From Myxococcus stipitatus (GTDB lineage Bacteria > Myxococcota > Myxococcia > Myxococcales > Myxococcaceae): a DNA stretch of 64,000 bases. Position numbers and translations under genes: made by a program. The DNA lies in NCBI RefSeq assembly GCF_037414475.1, contig NZ_CP147913.1, positions 4,216,001 to 4,280,000 on the forward strand. Direction: 5' to 3'. Positions 1-8,320 of the stretch are shown piece after piece. Below the pieces are notes generated by a model. The model was not told the DNA's origin. It saw only the letters and a list, made by a program, of their open reading frames with translations, and searched no databases. How positions within the stretch are numbered: position 1 is the stretch's first letter; each line of letters starts with the position of its first letter.

Positions 1-441
1 CCACAGCGGGTAGCGCTCCCCGTAGCTCACCGCCATGCGGTACGAGTCCGCCATCGCATCCACCAGCAGCCGGGGACTGCCCGTGGTCTCCGCCAAGAGC
101 TCGCGGCCGAACAGCGATGACAGGAAGTCCACCGACGCCTGCTCGCCCATGCGCAGCAGCACCTCGTCGAAGCCCCGGGAGCCCGGGCCCAACAACCGCG
201 CCGCCGTGGACACCATCCGCAGGTAGCGAGACACCGGGTACAGGTGGAAGGGATTGATTTCCCACACCCCCGCCACACCCTTGCACCGCGCCACCGCGCC
301 TTCTCCTCCCAGGCACGCGATGACGTGCAGCGCCCCCTGGAAGAACATGCCCCGCGCCTGGTCATCCTCCGTCGCCGCCAGGCGCCGCTGCTCCAACTCC
401 CACGCCGCGCCACCGCCGCTGACTTCCGTGCCCACGTACAT
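1..441 (-). CDS. DUF2378 (TIGR02265) family protein, 3' end cut by window edge
   Basis: The minus-strand frame is open from an ATG at 441 to the left window edge, giving 147 codons without a stop. The start has GGGGAG about six bases upstream. The protein begins MYVGTEVSGGG and contains GMFFQGALHVIACLGG, then an INPFHLYPVSRYLRM segment and a helical region with FLSSLFGRELLAE. This length and pattern fit the TIGR02265/DUF2378 family of about 180 residues, which is essentially confined to myxobacteria and amplified there. No function is established for the family and I see no catalytic motif. The C-terminal 30 or so residues lie outside the window. The family call is from memory of its pattern. 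Confidence 0.72.
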   Translation of the reverse strand, partial: MYVGTEVSGGGAAWELEQRRLAATEDDQARGMFFQGALHVIACLGGEGAVARCKGVAGVWEINPFHLYPVSRYLRMVSTAARLLGPGSRGFDEVLLRMGEQASVDFLSSLFGRELLAETTGSPRLLVDAMADSYRMAVSYGERYPLW

Positions 442-698
442 GGTCGTCTCCCCGAGGGGACTCGTGCTGCCTCGGCCCAGGGGACACACCCAGCCCCCTC
501 CTTGAATTACAGAGCTAGCTGGACTCCCCCCACTTCCTAGTTGCCAACCCTCTCATATTTTTCCACCCTTGTCGAAGGGTTCGAGCCGACCCCGGAAATG
601 GGGCAAGGCAGCGTTCAGCACCGGAAGCCCCTGGATTCTGGACACTTTTCTCCCGAGGGGCCCGCCTCGGGAGCGGAGGACGTCCTGGGTGCGGGCTG
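442..698. other. intergenic region upstream of the DUF2378 gene
   Basis: No credible gene. It holds the leader of the DUF2378 gene and the 3' side of the aminotransferase gene. An AT-richer patch lies near 555-567. Two inverted repeats are visible: CCCTT/AAGGG at 567-580 with a 4-base loop, and CTCCCGAG (650-657) with CTCGGGAG (666-673). The second lies 25 bases beyond the aminotransferase stop on its strand, but the bases after it on that strand are A-rich rather than T-rich, so it is not a classical terminator. Confidence 0.5.
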
Positions 699-1859
699 TC
701 AGCGGGAGGTGAGGGAGGACTCGGCGGCGGAGAGCCCCGCACCGGGTTCAAAGCGGTGGCCGGAGGCGAGCAGGGCCCGCTCCACGGCCCCCACGGTGGC
801 CAGCACATCCGAGGGGCTCACCCGGTTCATGTGGCCCACGCGGAAGTAGCGCGCCTTGAGGTCCGGGTGGAGTCCGCCGGCCACCACCACGCCCTCCTGC
901 TTCACGCGCCCCACCAGCGACGCGTCCACGCCCTCCGGGTAGTAGACGGCGCTCAGCATGTTCGCCGTCACGGCCTCGGACACCGGCACCATGCGCAGCC
1001 CCAACGCGGCCCAGGCGGAGCGGAAGGAGCGCGCCAGGCGCTGATGGCGGGCGAAGCGGGCCTCCAGCCCCTCCGCGAGAATCAGCCCCAGGCTCACGTC
1101 CAGCGCGTGGACCAGGTTGACGGGAGGCGTGGCGAAGTACGCGGGCTTGCCCGCCTCATAGGCCTCCATGATGGGGAGCCACTCCGCGAAGTCGCAGTAG
1201 ACGCTGGCCACGGGCGCGCGCCGGTTGCGCCACAGCTCCATCGCCCGAGGCCCCACGGTGAGCAGCGCCAATCCCGGCGGCACCCCCACCGCCTTCTGGC
1301 TGGCCGTCAGGTACACGTCCGCGCCCCACGCGTCCTGGTGGAACACCTCGCCCGCGGTGGCGCACACGCCGTCCACCACCGACACGGCGCCGAACTCGCG
1401 CGCCAGGCGGGACAAGGACTCCACGGGCGCGAGCACCCCGGTGGACGTGTCTACGTGGGTGATGGTCATCACCTTGAAGCCGCCGCGCTCCAGGTGGCCC
1501 TTCACCTCTTCGACGGAGGGCACGTCCCCCGGCGCGGCGCGCACGTGCGTCACCCTGGCGCCGTGGCGCTCGAGGATTTTCGCCATCCGGTCACTGAAGT
1601 AGCCCGTATTCACCACGAGGGCCGCGTCACCGGGCTCGACGAGGTTGGCGACGGCCAGCTCCATGGCCAGCGTGCCGGAGCCGGAGACGACGAAGGGCTG
1701 CGCGCTGGGGGCGAGGCACACCTCGCGCAGGCGCTTGAGCGCCCGTCCGAAGATGGCGATGAAGGCGGGGTCCGTGTGCCCGAGAGTGGGAGACCCCAGC
1801 GCTTGAAGCACCTCCTGCTCGAACTCCACGGGCCCCGGAATCATCAGCAGGTCTCTCAC
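699..1859 (-). CDS. class V pyridoxal-phosphate aminotransferase, alanine-glyoxylate/serine-pyruvate type
   Basis: A predicted cytosolic, PLP-dependent enzyme of the alanine-glyoxylate/serine-pyruvate transaminase family. The protein starts LLMIPGPVEF, the usual family opening, has the SGSGTLAMEL cofactor-phosphate region near residues 59-68, VVDGVCATAGE near 161-171 with the Asp that contacts the pyridine nitrogen, and ASQKAVGVPPGL with the Schiff-base lysine at about 189. I chose the GTG at 1859 because GAGGAG lies 10 bases upstream and it opens directly on the conserved N-terminus; an in-frame ATG at 1913 would add 18 poorly conserved residues. Length 386 residues is normal. The true amino donor and acceptor cannot be read from sequence; phosphonate-type transaminases are related alternatives. 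Confidence 0.88.
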   Translation of the reverse strand: MRDLLMIPGPVEFEQEVLQALGSPTLGHTDPAFIAIFGRALKRLREVCLAPSAQPFVVSGSGTLAMELAVANLVEPGDAALVVNTGYFSDRMAKILERHGARVTHVRAAPGDVPSVEEVKGHLERGGFKVMTITHVDTSTGVLAPVESLSRLAREFGAVSVVDGVCATAGEVFHQDAWGADVYLTASQKAVGVPPGLALLTVGPRAMELWRNRRAPVASVYCDFAEWLPIMEAYEAGKPAYFATPPVNLVHALDVSLGLILAEGLEARFARHQRLARSFRSAWAALGLRMVPVSEAVTANMLSAVYYPEGVDASLVGRVKQEGVVVAGGLHPDLKARYFRVGHMNRVSPSDVLATVGAVERALLASGHRFEPGAGLSAAESSLTSR

Positions 1860-1944
1860 GGCGTCACCACTCCTCGCGTGGCGCCGGCCCGGCGTGGGCC
1901 CTGAGCGCGTCACGCGTCACGCCGGGCACTGTACATCCCTGGGC

Positions 1945-3240
1945 TCACAGCCTCTCGAGCAGCTCGCGCAGGATGGAGAACCCCTGACGGAAATCCGCCA
2001 GATGGGCCTGCTCGTTGGGCGCGTGGTAGTACTTCATCTCGCCGAAGCCGGTGATTTGAACGTCGCAGCCCTGACGTTGCAGGTCCCTCACCAGCGGCAG
2101 CGAGCCGGTGAGCGAGAAGGGCTGCGCGTCCACGCCGCGCACGGCCTTCATCGCGTCCTTCAGCGCCTGGAGCCCCTGGGAGTCCAGACGACAGGCGATG
2201 CCCTCCGTGCCCGAGGCCGGGAAGCGGAACGACAGCGTGCCGCGCTTGCCGTCGGCCGTGCGGACGCGAGGGAACCCCGCGGGCACGTCGCCGCGCTCCA
2301 GCCGCGCGTCCAGCTCCCGCACGAAGTCCTCCGTGGCCCGCCGCACCTCGGCCAGGTCATGGAAGGGCGTCAGGCGGATGTCGCCGCGCAGCGTGACGTC
2401 CGCGGGAATCTTCGTCTCCTTCGTGTTCGCGGCCTCCACCACGGTGGCCTTGAGGCTGGAGGACGCCAGGAAGCCCCAGCGCTTCTCGTCGTCGGAAGGC
2501 GGGTAGCGCGCGTGGAACCAGCGGGCCAGCTCCAGCGACGCGGCCATGGCCAGCTCCAGCGCGTTGACGCAGTTCTGCGGCATGCCCGAGTGCCCTCCCA
2601 CGCCGGTGACCTTCAGCTCCCACTGGCTGATGCCGGCGGTGCCCAGCGTGGGCCCGAAGTTGGCGCTGTCCAGCCAGTACACCGGCTGCCCGGCCAGGTC
2701 CTTGAGCCGCCCCTGCTCCGCGACGTAGCCCAGGCCCAGGCCCGGCAGGTCCGTGGACTCCTCGTTGGCGATGAGCACCACCTTCAGCGTGCGGCGCGGA
2801 CGCTGGCCCGTCTCCGCCAGCTGCGCCAGCAGGTCCGTCGCCACCGCGACATGACCCAGGCAGTCGGTGACGCCGCGGCCGTAGAGCAGCCCGTCCGGGC
2901 CTTCCCACAGCTTGAAGGGGTCGTGCTCCCAGCCCTCCGCCTGCCGGTCGGCGGGGACCACGTCGAAGTGCGCGCCCACGAAGCCCAGCGCGCCCTCGCC
3001 CGTGCCCTTCACGGTGAGCACCAGGCTGGGGCGGGACTCGTTGCCGGGCGAGGCCAGGGACTCCGCGTGGATGAAGCCGCTGGCGATGTGCGGCGCCAAC
3101 GTGTCCAGCACCACCTGGGCGGCGAGCCGCTCCTCGGGCACCAGCCCCGCGGAGGGGTTGTTCTGCAGCTTGGGCGTCAGGGCGATGAGACGCCGGAGGA
3201 CATCCAGGAAACGGTCTTCACGCAGGGAGAGCGCGGTCAT
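1945..3240 (-). CDS. M20 family metallopeptidase (ArgE/DapE/CPG2 type)
   Basis: A predicted di-zinc hydrolase of 431 residues, from the M20 family that removes acyl or aminoacyl groups (acetylornithine deacetylase, succinyl-diaminopimelate desuccinylase, carboxypeptidase G2, dipeptidases). Family landmarks are clear: GAHFDVVPA with His91 as metal ligand and Asp93, GRGVTDCLGH with ligand Asp126, and ANEES at 159-163 with the catalytic Glu and adjacent ligand Glu. The lid or dimerisation domain follows, with the GHSGMPQ motif. There is no signal peptide. It lies downstream of the M43 protease genes on the same strand, separated by a strong terminator, so it is probably transcribed alone or with the aminotransferase. 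The substrate is not deducible; an amino-acid deacylase or dipeptidase role is likeliest. Confidence 0.87.
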   Translation of the reverse strand: MTALSLREDRFLDVLRRLIALTPKLQNNPSAGLVPEERLAAQVVLDTLAPHIASGFIHAESLASPGNESRPSLVLTVKGTGEGALGFVGAHFDVVPADRQAEGWEHDPFKLWEGPDGLLYGRGVTDCLGHVAVATDLLAQLAETGQRPRRTLKVVLIANEESTDLPGLGLGYVAEQGRLKDLAGQPVYWLDSANFGPTLGTAGISQWELKVTGVGGHSGMPQNCVNALELAMAASLELARWFHARYPPSDDEKRWGFLASSSLKATVVEAANTKETKIPADVTLRGDIRLTPFHDLAEVRRATEDFVRELDARLERGDVPAGFPRVRTADGKRGTLSFRFPASGTEGIACRLDSQGLQALKDAMKAVRGVDAQPFSLTGSLPLVRDLQRQGCDVQITGFGEMKYYHAPNEQAHLADFRQGFSILRELLERL

Positions 3241-3281
3241 GGGCGCGCGATTGGAGCCCAGGTGCTCCCCGCACGGAAATG

Positions 3282-3318
3282 AAAACGACGACGCCGGGGC
3301 GTGAGGAGCGCCCCGGCG
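3282..3318 (-). terminator. Rho-independent terminator after the M43 protease gene
   Basis: A perfect 10-bp inverted repeat, CGCCGGGGCG at 3292-3301 and CGCCCCGGCG at 3309-3318 with a 7-base loop, begins 48 bases beyond the stop of the protease gene. On the minus strand it is followed within six bases by TTTT and then TTT after two more bases. It separates the protease transcript from the M20 peptidase gene. Confidence 0.65.
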
Positions 3319-3365
3319 CCGGGTACCACGACATCAAGAAGCCACCGCGACCCGCGGGCTTTGCT

Positions 3366-4271
3366 TCAGCGGTAGGTCAGCGCCTGCGAATCCATGCGGG
3401 CCACCTGGCCGGCCGTGAACGAGTTCATGCAGGAGTCGTCGGTGTAGTCCATGAAGTTGGTGATGGGGTCGTTGCCAGCGGCGGAGCAGGTGTTGCGGCC
3501 CGTCGGGCAGCCGAAGGCGGCGGAGGCCTCGGCCGGCGTGTCGCTGACGGAGTCACCCGGGTTGGCGCAGCCGCCCTGGAACGTGTGGTACAGGCCCAGC
3601 CAGTGGCCGACCTCGTGCGTGCCCGTGTCGCCCAGGTTGTACGGAGCGGAGCTGCCGCCCGGCACGCTGGAGTGCAGAATCACGACGCCGTCCATGATGG
3701 GGTCGCTGGTGTAGCTGGAGGGGAACGTCGCCCAGCCCAAGAGGCCGCCGCTCGGGGCCGCGGAGTAGAGGTTCAGCGCGTTCTTGCCGCCCTTGCGCAG
3801 CGCCGTCTTCACCGCGCGCTCCGTCGTCGCGTTGCCGATGCCCGTGAACCAGGTGGCGTTCGTCGTGCGCGTCGTCGCCGTCAGCGTGAACTTGAACGGG
3901 GTGTTCGCGTACGCCGCGTTCAGCACGTTCATCTGGTTGGTGATCATGGCCGTGGTGAGGTCACCGTTCGCCACGCCCGTGCCCTTGTTGATGACATGGA
4001 AGTAGACGGGGATGGTCACCGAGCCATTGGGACGCGCGGACGCGGACAGCACGCGCTCCTGCGCATAGCGGCGCTCCATGTCCGCCATCTCCTCGTGGGT
4101 CGGATTCACGCGGCAACCCCGGGCCTCGAGAACCTGCTGCGTGGGCTGCTCCTCGCCCGCGGGAGGCTTCGCGTCACCCGACTCCGGGGCGTTGTTTGCA
4201 CAGCCGGACAGCGCAACCAGGGCACCGACGACCACGGCGAAACGACCGCTGCGACGCACGACACTGGACAT
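3366..4271 (-). CDS. M43 (pappalysin/cytophagalysin-type) zinc metalloprotease lipoprotein
   Basis: A predicted lipoprotein protease of 301 residues. A short n-region (MSSVVRRSGRF), a hydrophobic stretch and the lipobox LSGC put the lipidated Cys at 24. A propeptide-like linker leads to the catalytic domain from about residue 85 (VTIPVYFHVI). The extended zinc motif HEVGHWLGLYH gives ligands His219, His223 and His229 with catalytic Glu220. Paired cysteines follow, then the Met-turn NFMDYTDDSCM near 272-282, as in MEROPS family M43B. The product should act at the cell surface or be released, consistent with a predatory bacterium that degrades proteins. It lies next to a close paralogue on the same strand and ends in a strong terminator. 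Confidence 0.88.
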   Translation of the reverse strand: MSSVVRRSGRFAVVVGALVALSGCANNAPESGDAKPPAGEEQPTQQVLEARGCRVNPTHEEMADMERRYAQERVLSASARPNGSVTIPVYFHVINKGTGVANGDLTTAMITNQMNVLNAAYANTPFKFTLTATTRTTNATWFTGIGNATTERAVKTALRKGGKNALNLYSAAPSGGLLGWATFPSSYTSDPIMDGVVILHSSVPGGSSAPYNLGDTGTHEVGHWLGLYHTFQGGCANPGDSVSDTPAEASAAFGCPTGRNTCSAAGNDPITNFMDYTDDSCMNSFTAGQVARMDSQALTYR

Positions 4272-4391
4272 TCCCGACTCCTCGGAAAATGCGGGGGAAG
4301 CACGATATTCCTGAATGATTCCCCTTACGTCAAACGGGTCACGGAAACCCCGGCCCGAAGTGGGGGGCGACCTCGGAGGGAGCGGCCCCCG

Positions 4392-5288
4392 TCAGCGGTA
4401 GGTCAGCGCCATCGCGTCCATGCGCGCCGCCTGCCCCGGCGTGAACGCGTTCATGCAGGCGTCGTCGGTGTAGTCCATGAAGTTGTAGATGGGGTCCACG
4501 CCCTGGCCAGGACAGGTGTCGCGGCCAAGGGGACAGCCGGCGGCGGCGGTGGCCTCCGGGGCCGTGTCGCTGACGGCGTCACCCGGGCTCACGCAGCCAC
4601 CCTGGAACGTGTGGTACAGGCCCAGCCAGTGGCCGACTTCGTGCGTGGCCGTGTCGCCCTGATTGAAGGGCGCGGCGGTGCCCCCGGGGACGGTGGTGTA
4701 CAGGAGGGCCACGCCATCCAGCTTGGGGTTGCTGGCGTAGTCGGCGGGGAACGTCGCATAGCCCAGCAGGTTGTTCTTCAGGTTCGCGGTGTAGAGGTTC
4801 AACGCGTTCTTGCCGCCCTCACGCAGGGCGATTTTGACGGCGGCGCCGAAGTCATCGAATGCGATGCGGTCCGTCGTGCGGGTCGTCTTCGTCAGCGTGA
4901 ACTTGAATGGCGTGTTCGCGTACGCCGCGTTCAGCACCGCCATCTGGTCGGCAATCATCCTCGCGGTGAGGTCGCCGTTCGCCACGCCCGTGCCCTTGTT
5001 GATGACGTGGAAGTAGACAGGGATGTCCACCGAGCCGTTGGGCCGCGCGGACGCGGACACCACCCGCTCCTGCTGGAAGCGGCGCTCCAGGTCCGCCATC
5101 TCCTCGGGGGAGGGGTTCACTCCACAACCGCGGTCCTTCAGCCCCCGCGCCGTGGGCGCCTCTTCACCGACGGATGGCGAGCCCTCTTCCGGTGTCCCCG
5201 GGGCGCCGCTGGAACAACCCGACAGGACTCCGAGGGCAATGACGACTCCGGCGAAACGACGGCTTCGACCGCGGGTGCTTTGGACCAT
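4392..5288 (-). CDS. M43 zinc metalloprotease lipoprotein, tandem paralogue
   Basis: A second M43B protease of 298 residues, collinear over its whole length with the gene at 3366-4271: lipobox LSGC, the same NPSPEEMADLERR linker, IPVYFHVINKGTGVANGDL, the zinc motif HEVGHWLGLYHTFQGGC, and the Met-turn NFMDYTDDACM. I prefer the ATG at 5288, which opens an arginine-rich signal sequence; an in-frame ATG at 5312 would add eight residues. The two genes are separated by 120 bases on the same strand, so this is a tandem duplication. Differences concentrate between the strand segments just before the zinc motif, where substrate-pocket residues lie in the family. Likely secreted or surface bound. Confidence 0.88.
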   Translation of the reverse strand: MVQSTRGRSRRFAGVVIALGVLSGCSSGAPGTPEEGSPSVGEEAPTARGLKDRGCGVNPSPEEMADLERRFQQERVVSASARPNGSVDIPVYFHVINKGTGVANGDLTARMIADQMAVLNAAYANTPFKFTLTKTTRTTDRIAFDDFGAAVKIALREGGKNALNLYTANLKNNLLGYATFPADYASNPKLDGVALLYTTVPGGTAAPFNQGDTATHEVGHWLGLYHTFQGGCVSPGDAVSDTAPEATAAAGCPLGRDTCPGQGVDPIYNFMDYTDDACMNAFTPGQAARMDAMALTYR

Positions 5289-5418
5289 TTCCAGACCCCC
5301 ATGAGCAGACAAAGGGGGCCATTATTCAGACTCGCGTTGGAATCACCAAACGCGCTCCGGGGACAGCACGGGAGTTATCCAGGGAGTTCCCCCTCAGCCG
5401 AACGAGGGCATCCAGGAG

Positions 5419-5524
5419 GTGCACGACATTGTGTACTCCCCGGCATGACGTGCAAGGCGTTGCACAGTGGGGACTGCACAGGGGAGCGCCTGTCGAGGAA
5501 TAAGCAAGGGGCATGCTCCTTGCT
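5419..5524. promoter_or_regulatory. cluster of GTGCA-type inverted repeats between divergent genes
   Basis: The 284 bases between the divergent M43 protease and collagen-repeat lipoprotein genes hold several symmetrical elements: GTGCAC at about 5419, a perfect 16-base palindrome of GTGCAA and TTGCAC arms with a GGCG centre at 5450-5465, another CTGCAC at 5474, and AGCAAGG/CCTTGCT arms at 5503-5509 and 5518-5524. The repeated TGCA half-sites suggest operators for a dimeric regulator, but no regulator is identified. Confidence 0.4.
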
Positions 5525-5572
5525 CACCCCGCATGTGGGCCGGAACGAAGGCACACCCAGAACGAGGAGCGA

Positions 5573-6250
5573 GTGAACTCAACCCTGAAGACAGACAGCA
5601 AGCACCTGGAAGACATGCATCCGCATCAGCGCCACACGATGGCCGGAAGTCTCTGCGTGGGCCTCTTGCTGCTCGCGGGCTGTGACACGGGAAACAAGTC
5701 CGAGCCGGGCCCCCAGGGGGAGAGGGGGCCGGCTGGAGAGCGAGGGCCCCAAGGAGAACCCGGCCCTCCCGGCGAGACGAAGAATGTCGCGCCCTGCGAC
5801 GGCTGGGTCTACGTGGACGCGAAGGGGACCGTGGTCGCGCCCGTCTGCGTGCCCTACCTCATCGATGCGCAAGGACATACCTGGGCCGTGAACAAGGAGA
5901 CGGGCCAGCCCACCTTCGAAGGGACAGACCCGAGCCATCTCCTGCGCCTCGACGACCTGGCGTCCCTCGTGAACTTCGAGACGAACGACTGCACGGGAAC
6001 ACCGTACATGACGTTTGCCATGGCGCCGCGGATGCCCTTTCCCGTGAAGGGCAAGTACCACGTGCGCCGGGATACGGATGCCTGGGAGACGCGGACCTTC
6101 CGCTCGAGCTGGGCGGATGACGGCTCGTGCCACACCTTCCCGAGCGGGCCTCCCTCGATGGAGACAGGGGGCTTCATCCTGAGGACGGACGTCGAGCTCA
6201 CGCCCCCCGCTGGATTCCAGGGCCCCCTCCACATGGAACAGCGTCGCTGA
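5573..6250 (+). CDS. lipoprotein with collagen-like Gly-X-Y repeats, function unknown
   Basis: A predicted surface lipoprotein. After the hydrophobic stretch GSLCVGLLLLAGC comes a short collagen-like tract of consecutive Gly-X-Y triplets (GPQ, GER, GPA, GER, GPQ, GEP, GPP), then a cysteine-containing domain of about 150 residues that I do not recognise. Collagen-like tracts often trimerise bacterial surface proteins; this one is short. The start is uncertain: GTG at 5573 has GAGGAG four bases upstream but gives a long n-region; ATG at 5615 or 5639 would give a more typical signal peptide with weaker ribosome binding sites. It is divergent from the M43 protease genes. Confidence 0.65.
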   Translation: MNSTLKTDSKHLEDMHPHQRHTMAGSLCVGLLLLAGCDTGNKSEPGPQGERGPAGERGPQGEPGPPGETKNVAPCDGWVYVDAKGTVVAPVCVPYLIDAQGHTWAVNKETGQPTFEGTDPSHLLRLDDLASLVNFETNDCTGTPYMTFAMAPRMPFPVKGKYHVRRDTDAWETRTFRSSWADDGSCHTFPSGPPSMETGGFILRTDVELTPPAGFQGPLHMEQRR

Positions 6251-6317
6251 ACCTTCGCGAAGGGCACATGGACTCCGGGCGGCCACTTCGGCTCGGAGTC
6301 CGTGAGGGATGCAGCGC

Positions 6318-7496
6318 TCACTCCGTGGTCGGCACCGGCGGTGTCGACGTGGGCGCGCTCGGCGGCTCCACGCGCTTGACCTTGCCCATCTGGTCCAGGT
6401 CCTTGCGGTTGTCCAAGGAGAAGCGCACCAGCGCGCGCAGGATGCGGTTGCGCTTCACGTTGCCCAACACCTCGCGCAGGTCCTCGTAGATGGTCGGGTC
6501 GGTGATGAGCCCGCCCACGGTGCCCTCGCCCTTGGCCACCGTGGCCGTGATTTTCTTCAGGTCCGCCGCCGCGCTGCCCAGGTCCGCGAACATGCCTCGC
6601 GCGTCCCCATACACCAGCTGGTGCACCGCGCCGTTCTCGCTCTTCTTCGCGTCTTCAATCAGCCCCGCCAACTGCCCCGCCGCCTCCCCCAGCTCGCGCA
6701 ACGCCGTGGCCCCTTCGTCCCCGTAGATGAGCGCGTGCGCGGTGCCATCTCCCGTGCGGACCTCCGCGAGCAGCGCCTCCAGGTGCCCCACCGCGCCGTC
6801 CACGCGGTGCGCCGCGCGCGACGCGTTCATCACCAGCCCCCGCACCTCGCGCCCCGCGTCCTTGTCGTAGATGAGCGCGTGCAGCACGCCGCTCCCTTTC
6901 TCCACCTCCTCCAACACCGCGCGCAGCGACGCGAGCCCCCGATGCACGTCGCTGATCATCCGCGGGTCCCCGAACGACTGCACCGTCTTGAGCAGCGACT
7001 CACTGATGGCCACCGAGTTGTCCATCACCTTGCTCGCGCCGCTGAGCAGGCTGGAGATGTCGCCTCCGGAGACGGCCGACAGCTCGCCCCCCGGCTCCAA
7101 CGGTGGCGCCGTGGGCGTCCCCAACGAGATATCCACGGCCTTGTCCCCCAGCACGCCCATGCTGGTGAGCTGCGCGGTGGAGTCCTTCTTCACGCGGTCC
7201 TGATATCGCGCGGAGACCCGCAGCTGCACCTCCAGCCGAGGGTCCTGAGGGTCCTCGGAGAAGAAGATGCCCGTCACCTTCCCCACCTCCAGGCCGCCCA
7301 GCCACACCGGGGACTTGTCGCTCAGCCCCTGCACGTTGGGCAGGTACACCCGGTAGGTCACCTGCCGCTGGAACAGCCTCGACTCCTGGCCGATGAAGAA
7401 CACCACCACACCCGCCACCACCAGGCCCAGCGCCACGAACAGGCCCGTGCGAATCGCCAGCCGCCGCTCGTTCGAGGTGGAGGTGAAGAGACTCAT
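6318..7496 (-). CDS. MlaD-type MCE-domain protein of an ABC lipid transporter
   Basis: A predicted inner-membrane-anchored periplasmic protein of 392 residues. One N-terminal transmembrane segment (residues about 15-36, RTGLFVALGLVVAGVVVFFIG) is followed by an MCE/MlaD domain with the signature VYLPNVQGLSDKSPVWLGG and a long helical C-terminal region of about 230 residues. MCE proteins form hexameric rings that bind lipid between the membranes. Its start overlaps the stop of the upstream ATPase gene by ATGA, so the two are translationally coupled. The long helical tail is longer than in E. coli MlaD (183 residues) and resembles the Mce-type arrangement. Last gene of a four-gene operon. Confidence 0.87.
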   Translation of the reverse strand: MSLFTSTSNERRLAIRTGLFVALGLVVAGVVVFFIGQESRLFQRQVTYRVYLPNVQGLSDKSPVWLGGLEVGKVTGIFFSEDPQDPRLEVQLRVSARYQDRVKKDSTAQLTSMGVLGDKAVDISLGTPTAPPLEPGGELSAVSGGDISSLLSGASKVMDNSVAISESLLKTVQSFGDPRMISDVHRGLASLRAVLEEVEKGSGVLHALIYDKDAGREVRGLVMNASRAAHRVDGAVGHLEALLAEVRTGDGTAHALIYGDEGATALRELGEAAGQLAGLIEDAKKSENGAVHQLVYGDARGMFADLGSAAADLKKITATVAKGEGTVGGLITDPTIYEDLREVLGNVKRNRILRALVRFSLDNRKDLDQMGKVKRVEPPSAPTSTPPVPTTE

Positions 7497-8314
7497 GACA
7501 CGGCTCCCGGCTCCAGCTCCACCCGGCGCGCGTCGAGGAACGCCCGCACCTCCGGAACCGTGGAGCGGCGGAACTCCTCGCGGGTCCCCACCTGGACGAT
7601 TCTCCGCTCGGCCAGCATCGCCATCCGGTCCCCCACCGAGAACGCACTCACCAGGTCATGCGTCACGACGATGGAGGTGCTGCCCAGCTTCGTCTTCATC
7701 GAGTTGATCATCGCGTTGATGGACTGAGTGGTGACCGGGTCCAACCCCGTGGTGGGCTCGTCCCAGAGGATGACCTCCGGATTGGTGGCGATGGCCCGCG
7801 CCAACCCCACCCGCTTCTTCATGCCGCCCGACAAATCCGCGGGCATCAGCTGCTCCGTGCCGGGCAGGTTCACCAACGCCAGCTTCTCCGCCACGCGCTC
7901 GCGCACCTCGTCCACGGACATGTCCGGGAAGTGCTCACGCAGCGGATACGCCACGTTCTCCCCCACGCACAGCGAGTCGAACAGCGCCGCGCCCTGGAAC
8001 ACCATGGCCACGTTGCGGCGCACCGGAATGAAGTCCTCCTCCGAGAAGCCCGTCAGGTCGTGGCCCTGGAAGACGATGCGTCCAGCGTCCGGCCGCTGCA
8101 ACCCGATGAGGCACTTGAGCAGCACGCTCTTCCCCGTCCCCGAGCCGCCCAGCACCACCAGCGTCTCCCCCGCGCGCACCTCCAGGTCCAGGTCGTCATA
8201 CACACGCTTGGAGCCAAAGGCCTTGCGCAGGTGCTCGAAGTGGATGAGCCGCTCTCCGGGCGTGGGCCGGTGGAACTCGAAACCCGGTGCTTCTCTGCGG
8301 CGAAAGAGGGGCAT
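7493..8314 (-). CDS. MlaF-type ABC transporter ATPase
   Basis: ATP-binding subunit of the lipid transporter, 273 residues, peripheral to the inner membrane. It shows Walker A GGSGTGKS, Q-loop VFQGAALFDSL, signature LSGGMKKR, Walker B VILWDEPTTGLDP and the switch His in VVTHD. The AALFDSL segment after the Q-loop is typical of the MlaF/Mkl group. The first 20 residues are an extra lead before the ABC fold. It lies between the permease gene (six-base gap upstream) and the MCE gene (four-base overlap downstream), so the three core transporter subunits are co-transcribed. No MlaB/STAS gene is present in this operon. Confidence 0.92.
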   Translation of the reverse strand: MPLFRRREAPGFEFHRPTPGERLIHFEHLRKAFGSKRVYDDLDLEVRAGETLVVLGGSGTGKSVLLKCLIGLQRPDAGRIVFQGHDLTGFSEEDFIPVRRNVAMVFQGAALFDSLCVGENVAYPLREHFPDMSVDEVRERVAEKLALVNLPGTEQLMPADLSGGMKKRVGLARAIATNPEVILWDEPTTGLDPVTTQSINAMINSMKTKLGSTSIVVTHDLVSAFSVGDRMAMLAERRIVQVGTREEFRRSTVPEVRAFLDARRVELEPGAVS

Positions 8315-8320
8315 GGCGCG

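Noticed and set aside
560-600. T-arm-like GGGTTCGAGCC pattern suggesting a tRNA
   Set aside because: The flanking bases do not form a 5-bp T stem or an acceptor stem, and no anticodon arm is present.
650-673. CTCCCGAG/CTCGGGAG hairpin as the aminotransferase terminator
   Set aside because: The bases following it on the transcribed strand are A-rich, not T-rich.
3279-5576. Very long plus-strand open frame of about 765 codons opposite the M43 genes
   Set aside because: It is a high-GC antisense shadow: the composition is Arg/Gly/His/Val-rich, no motif is visible, and both proteases on the other strand have clear domains and signal peptides.
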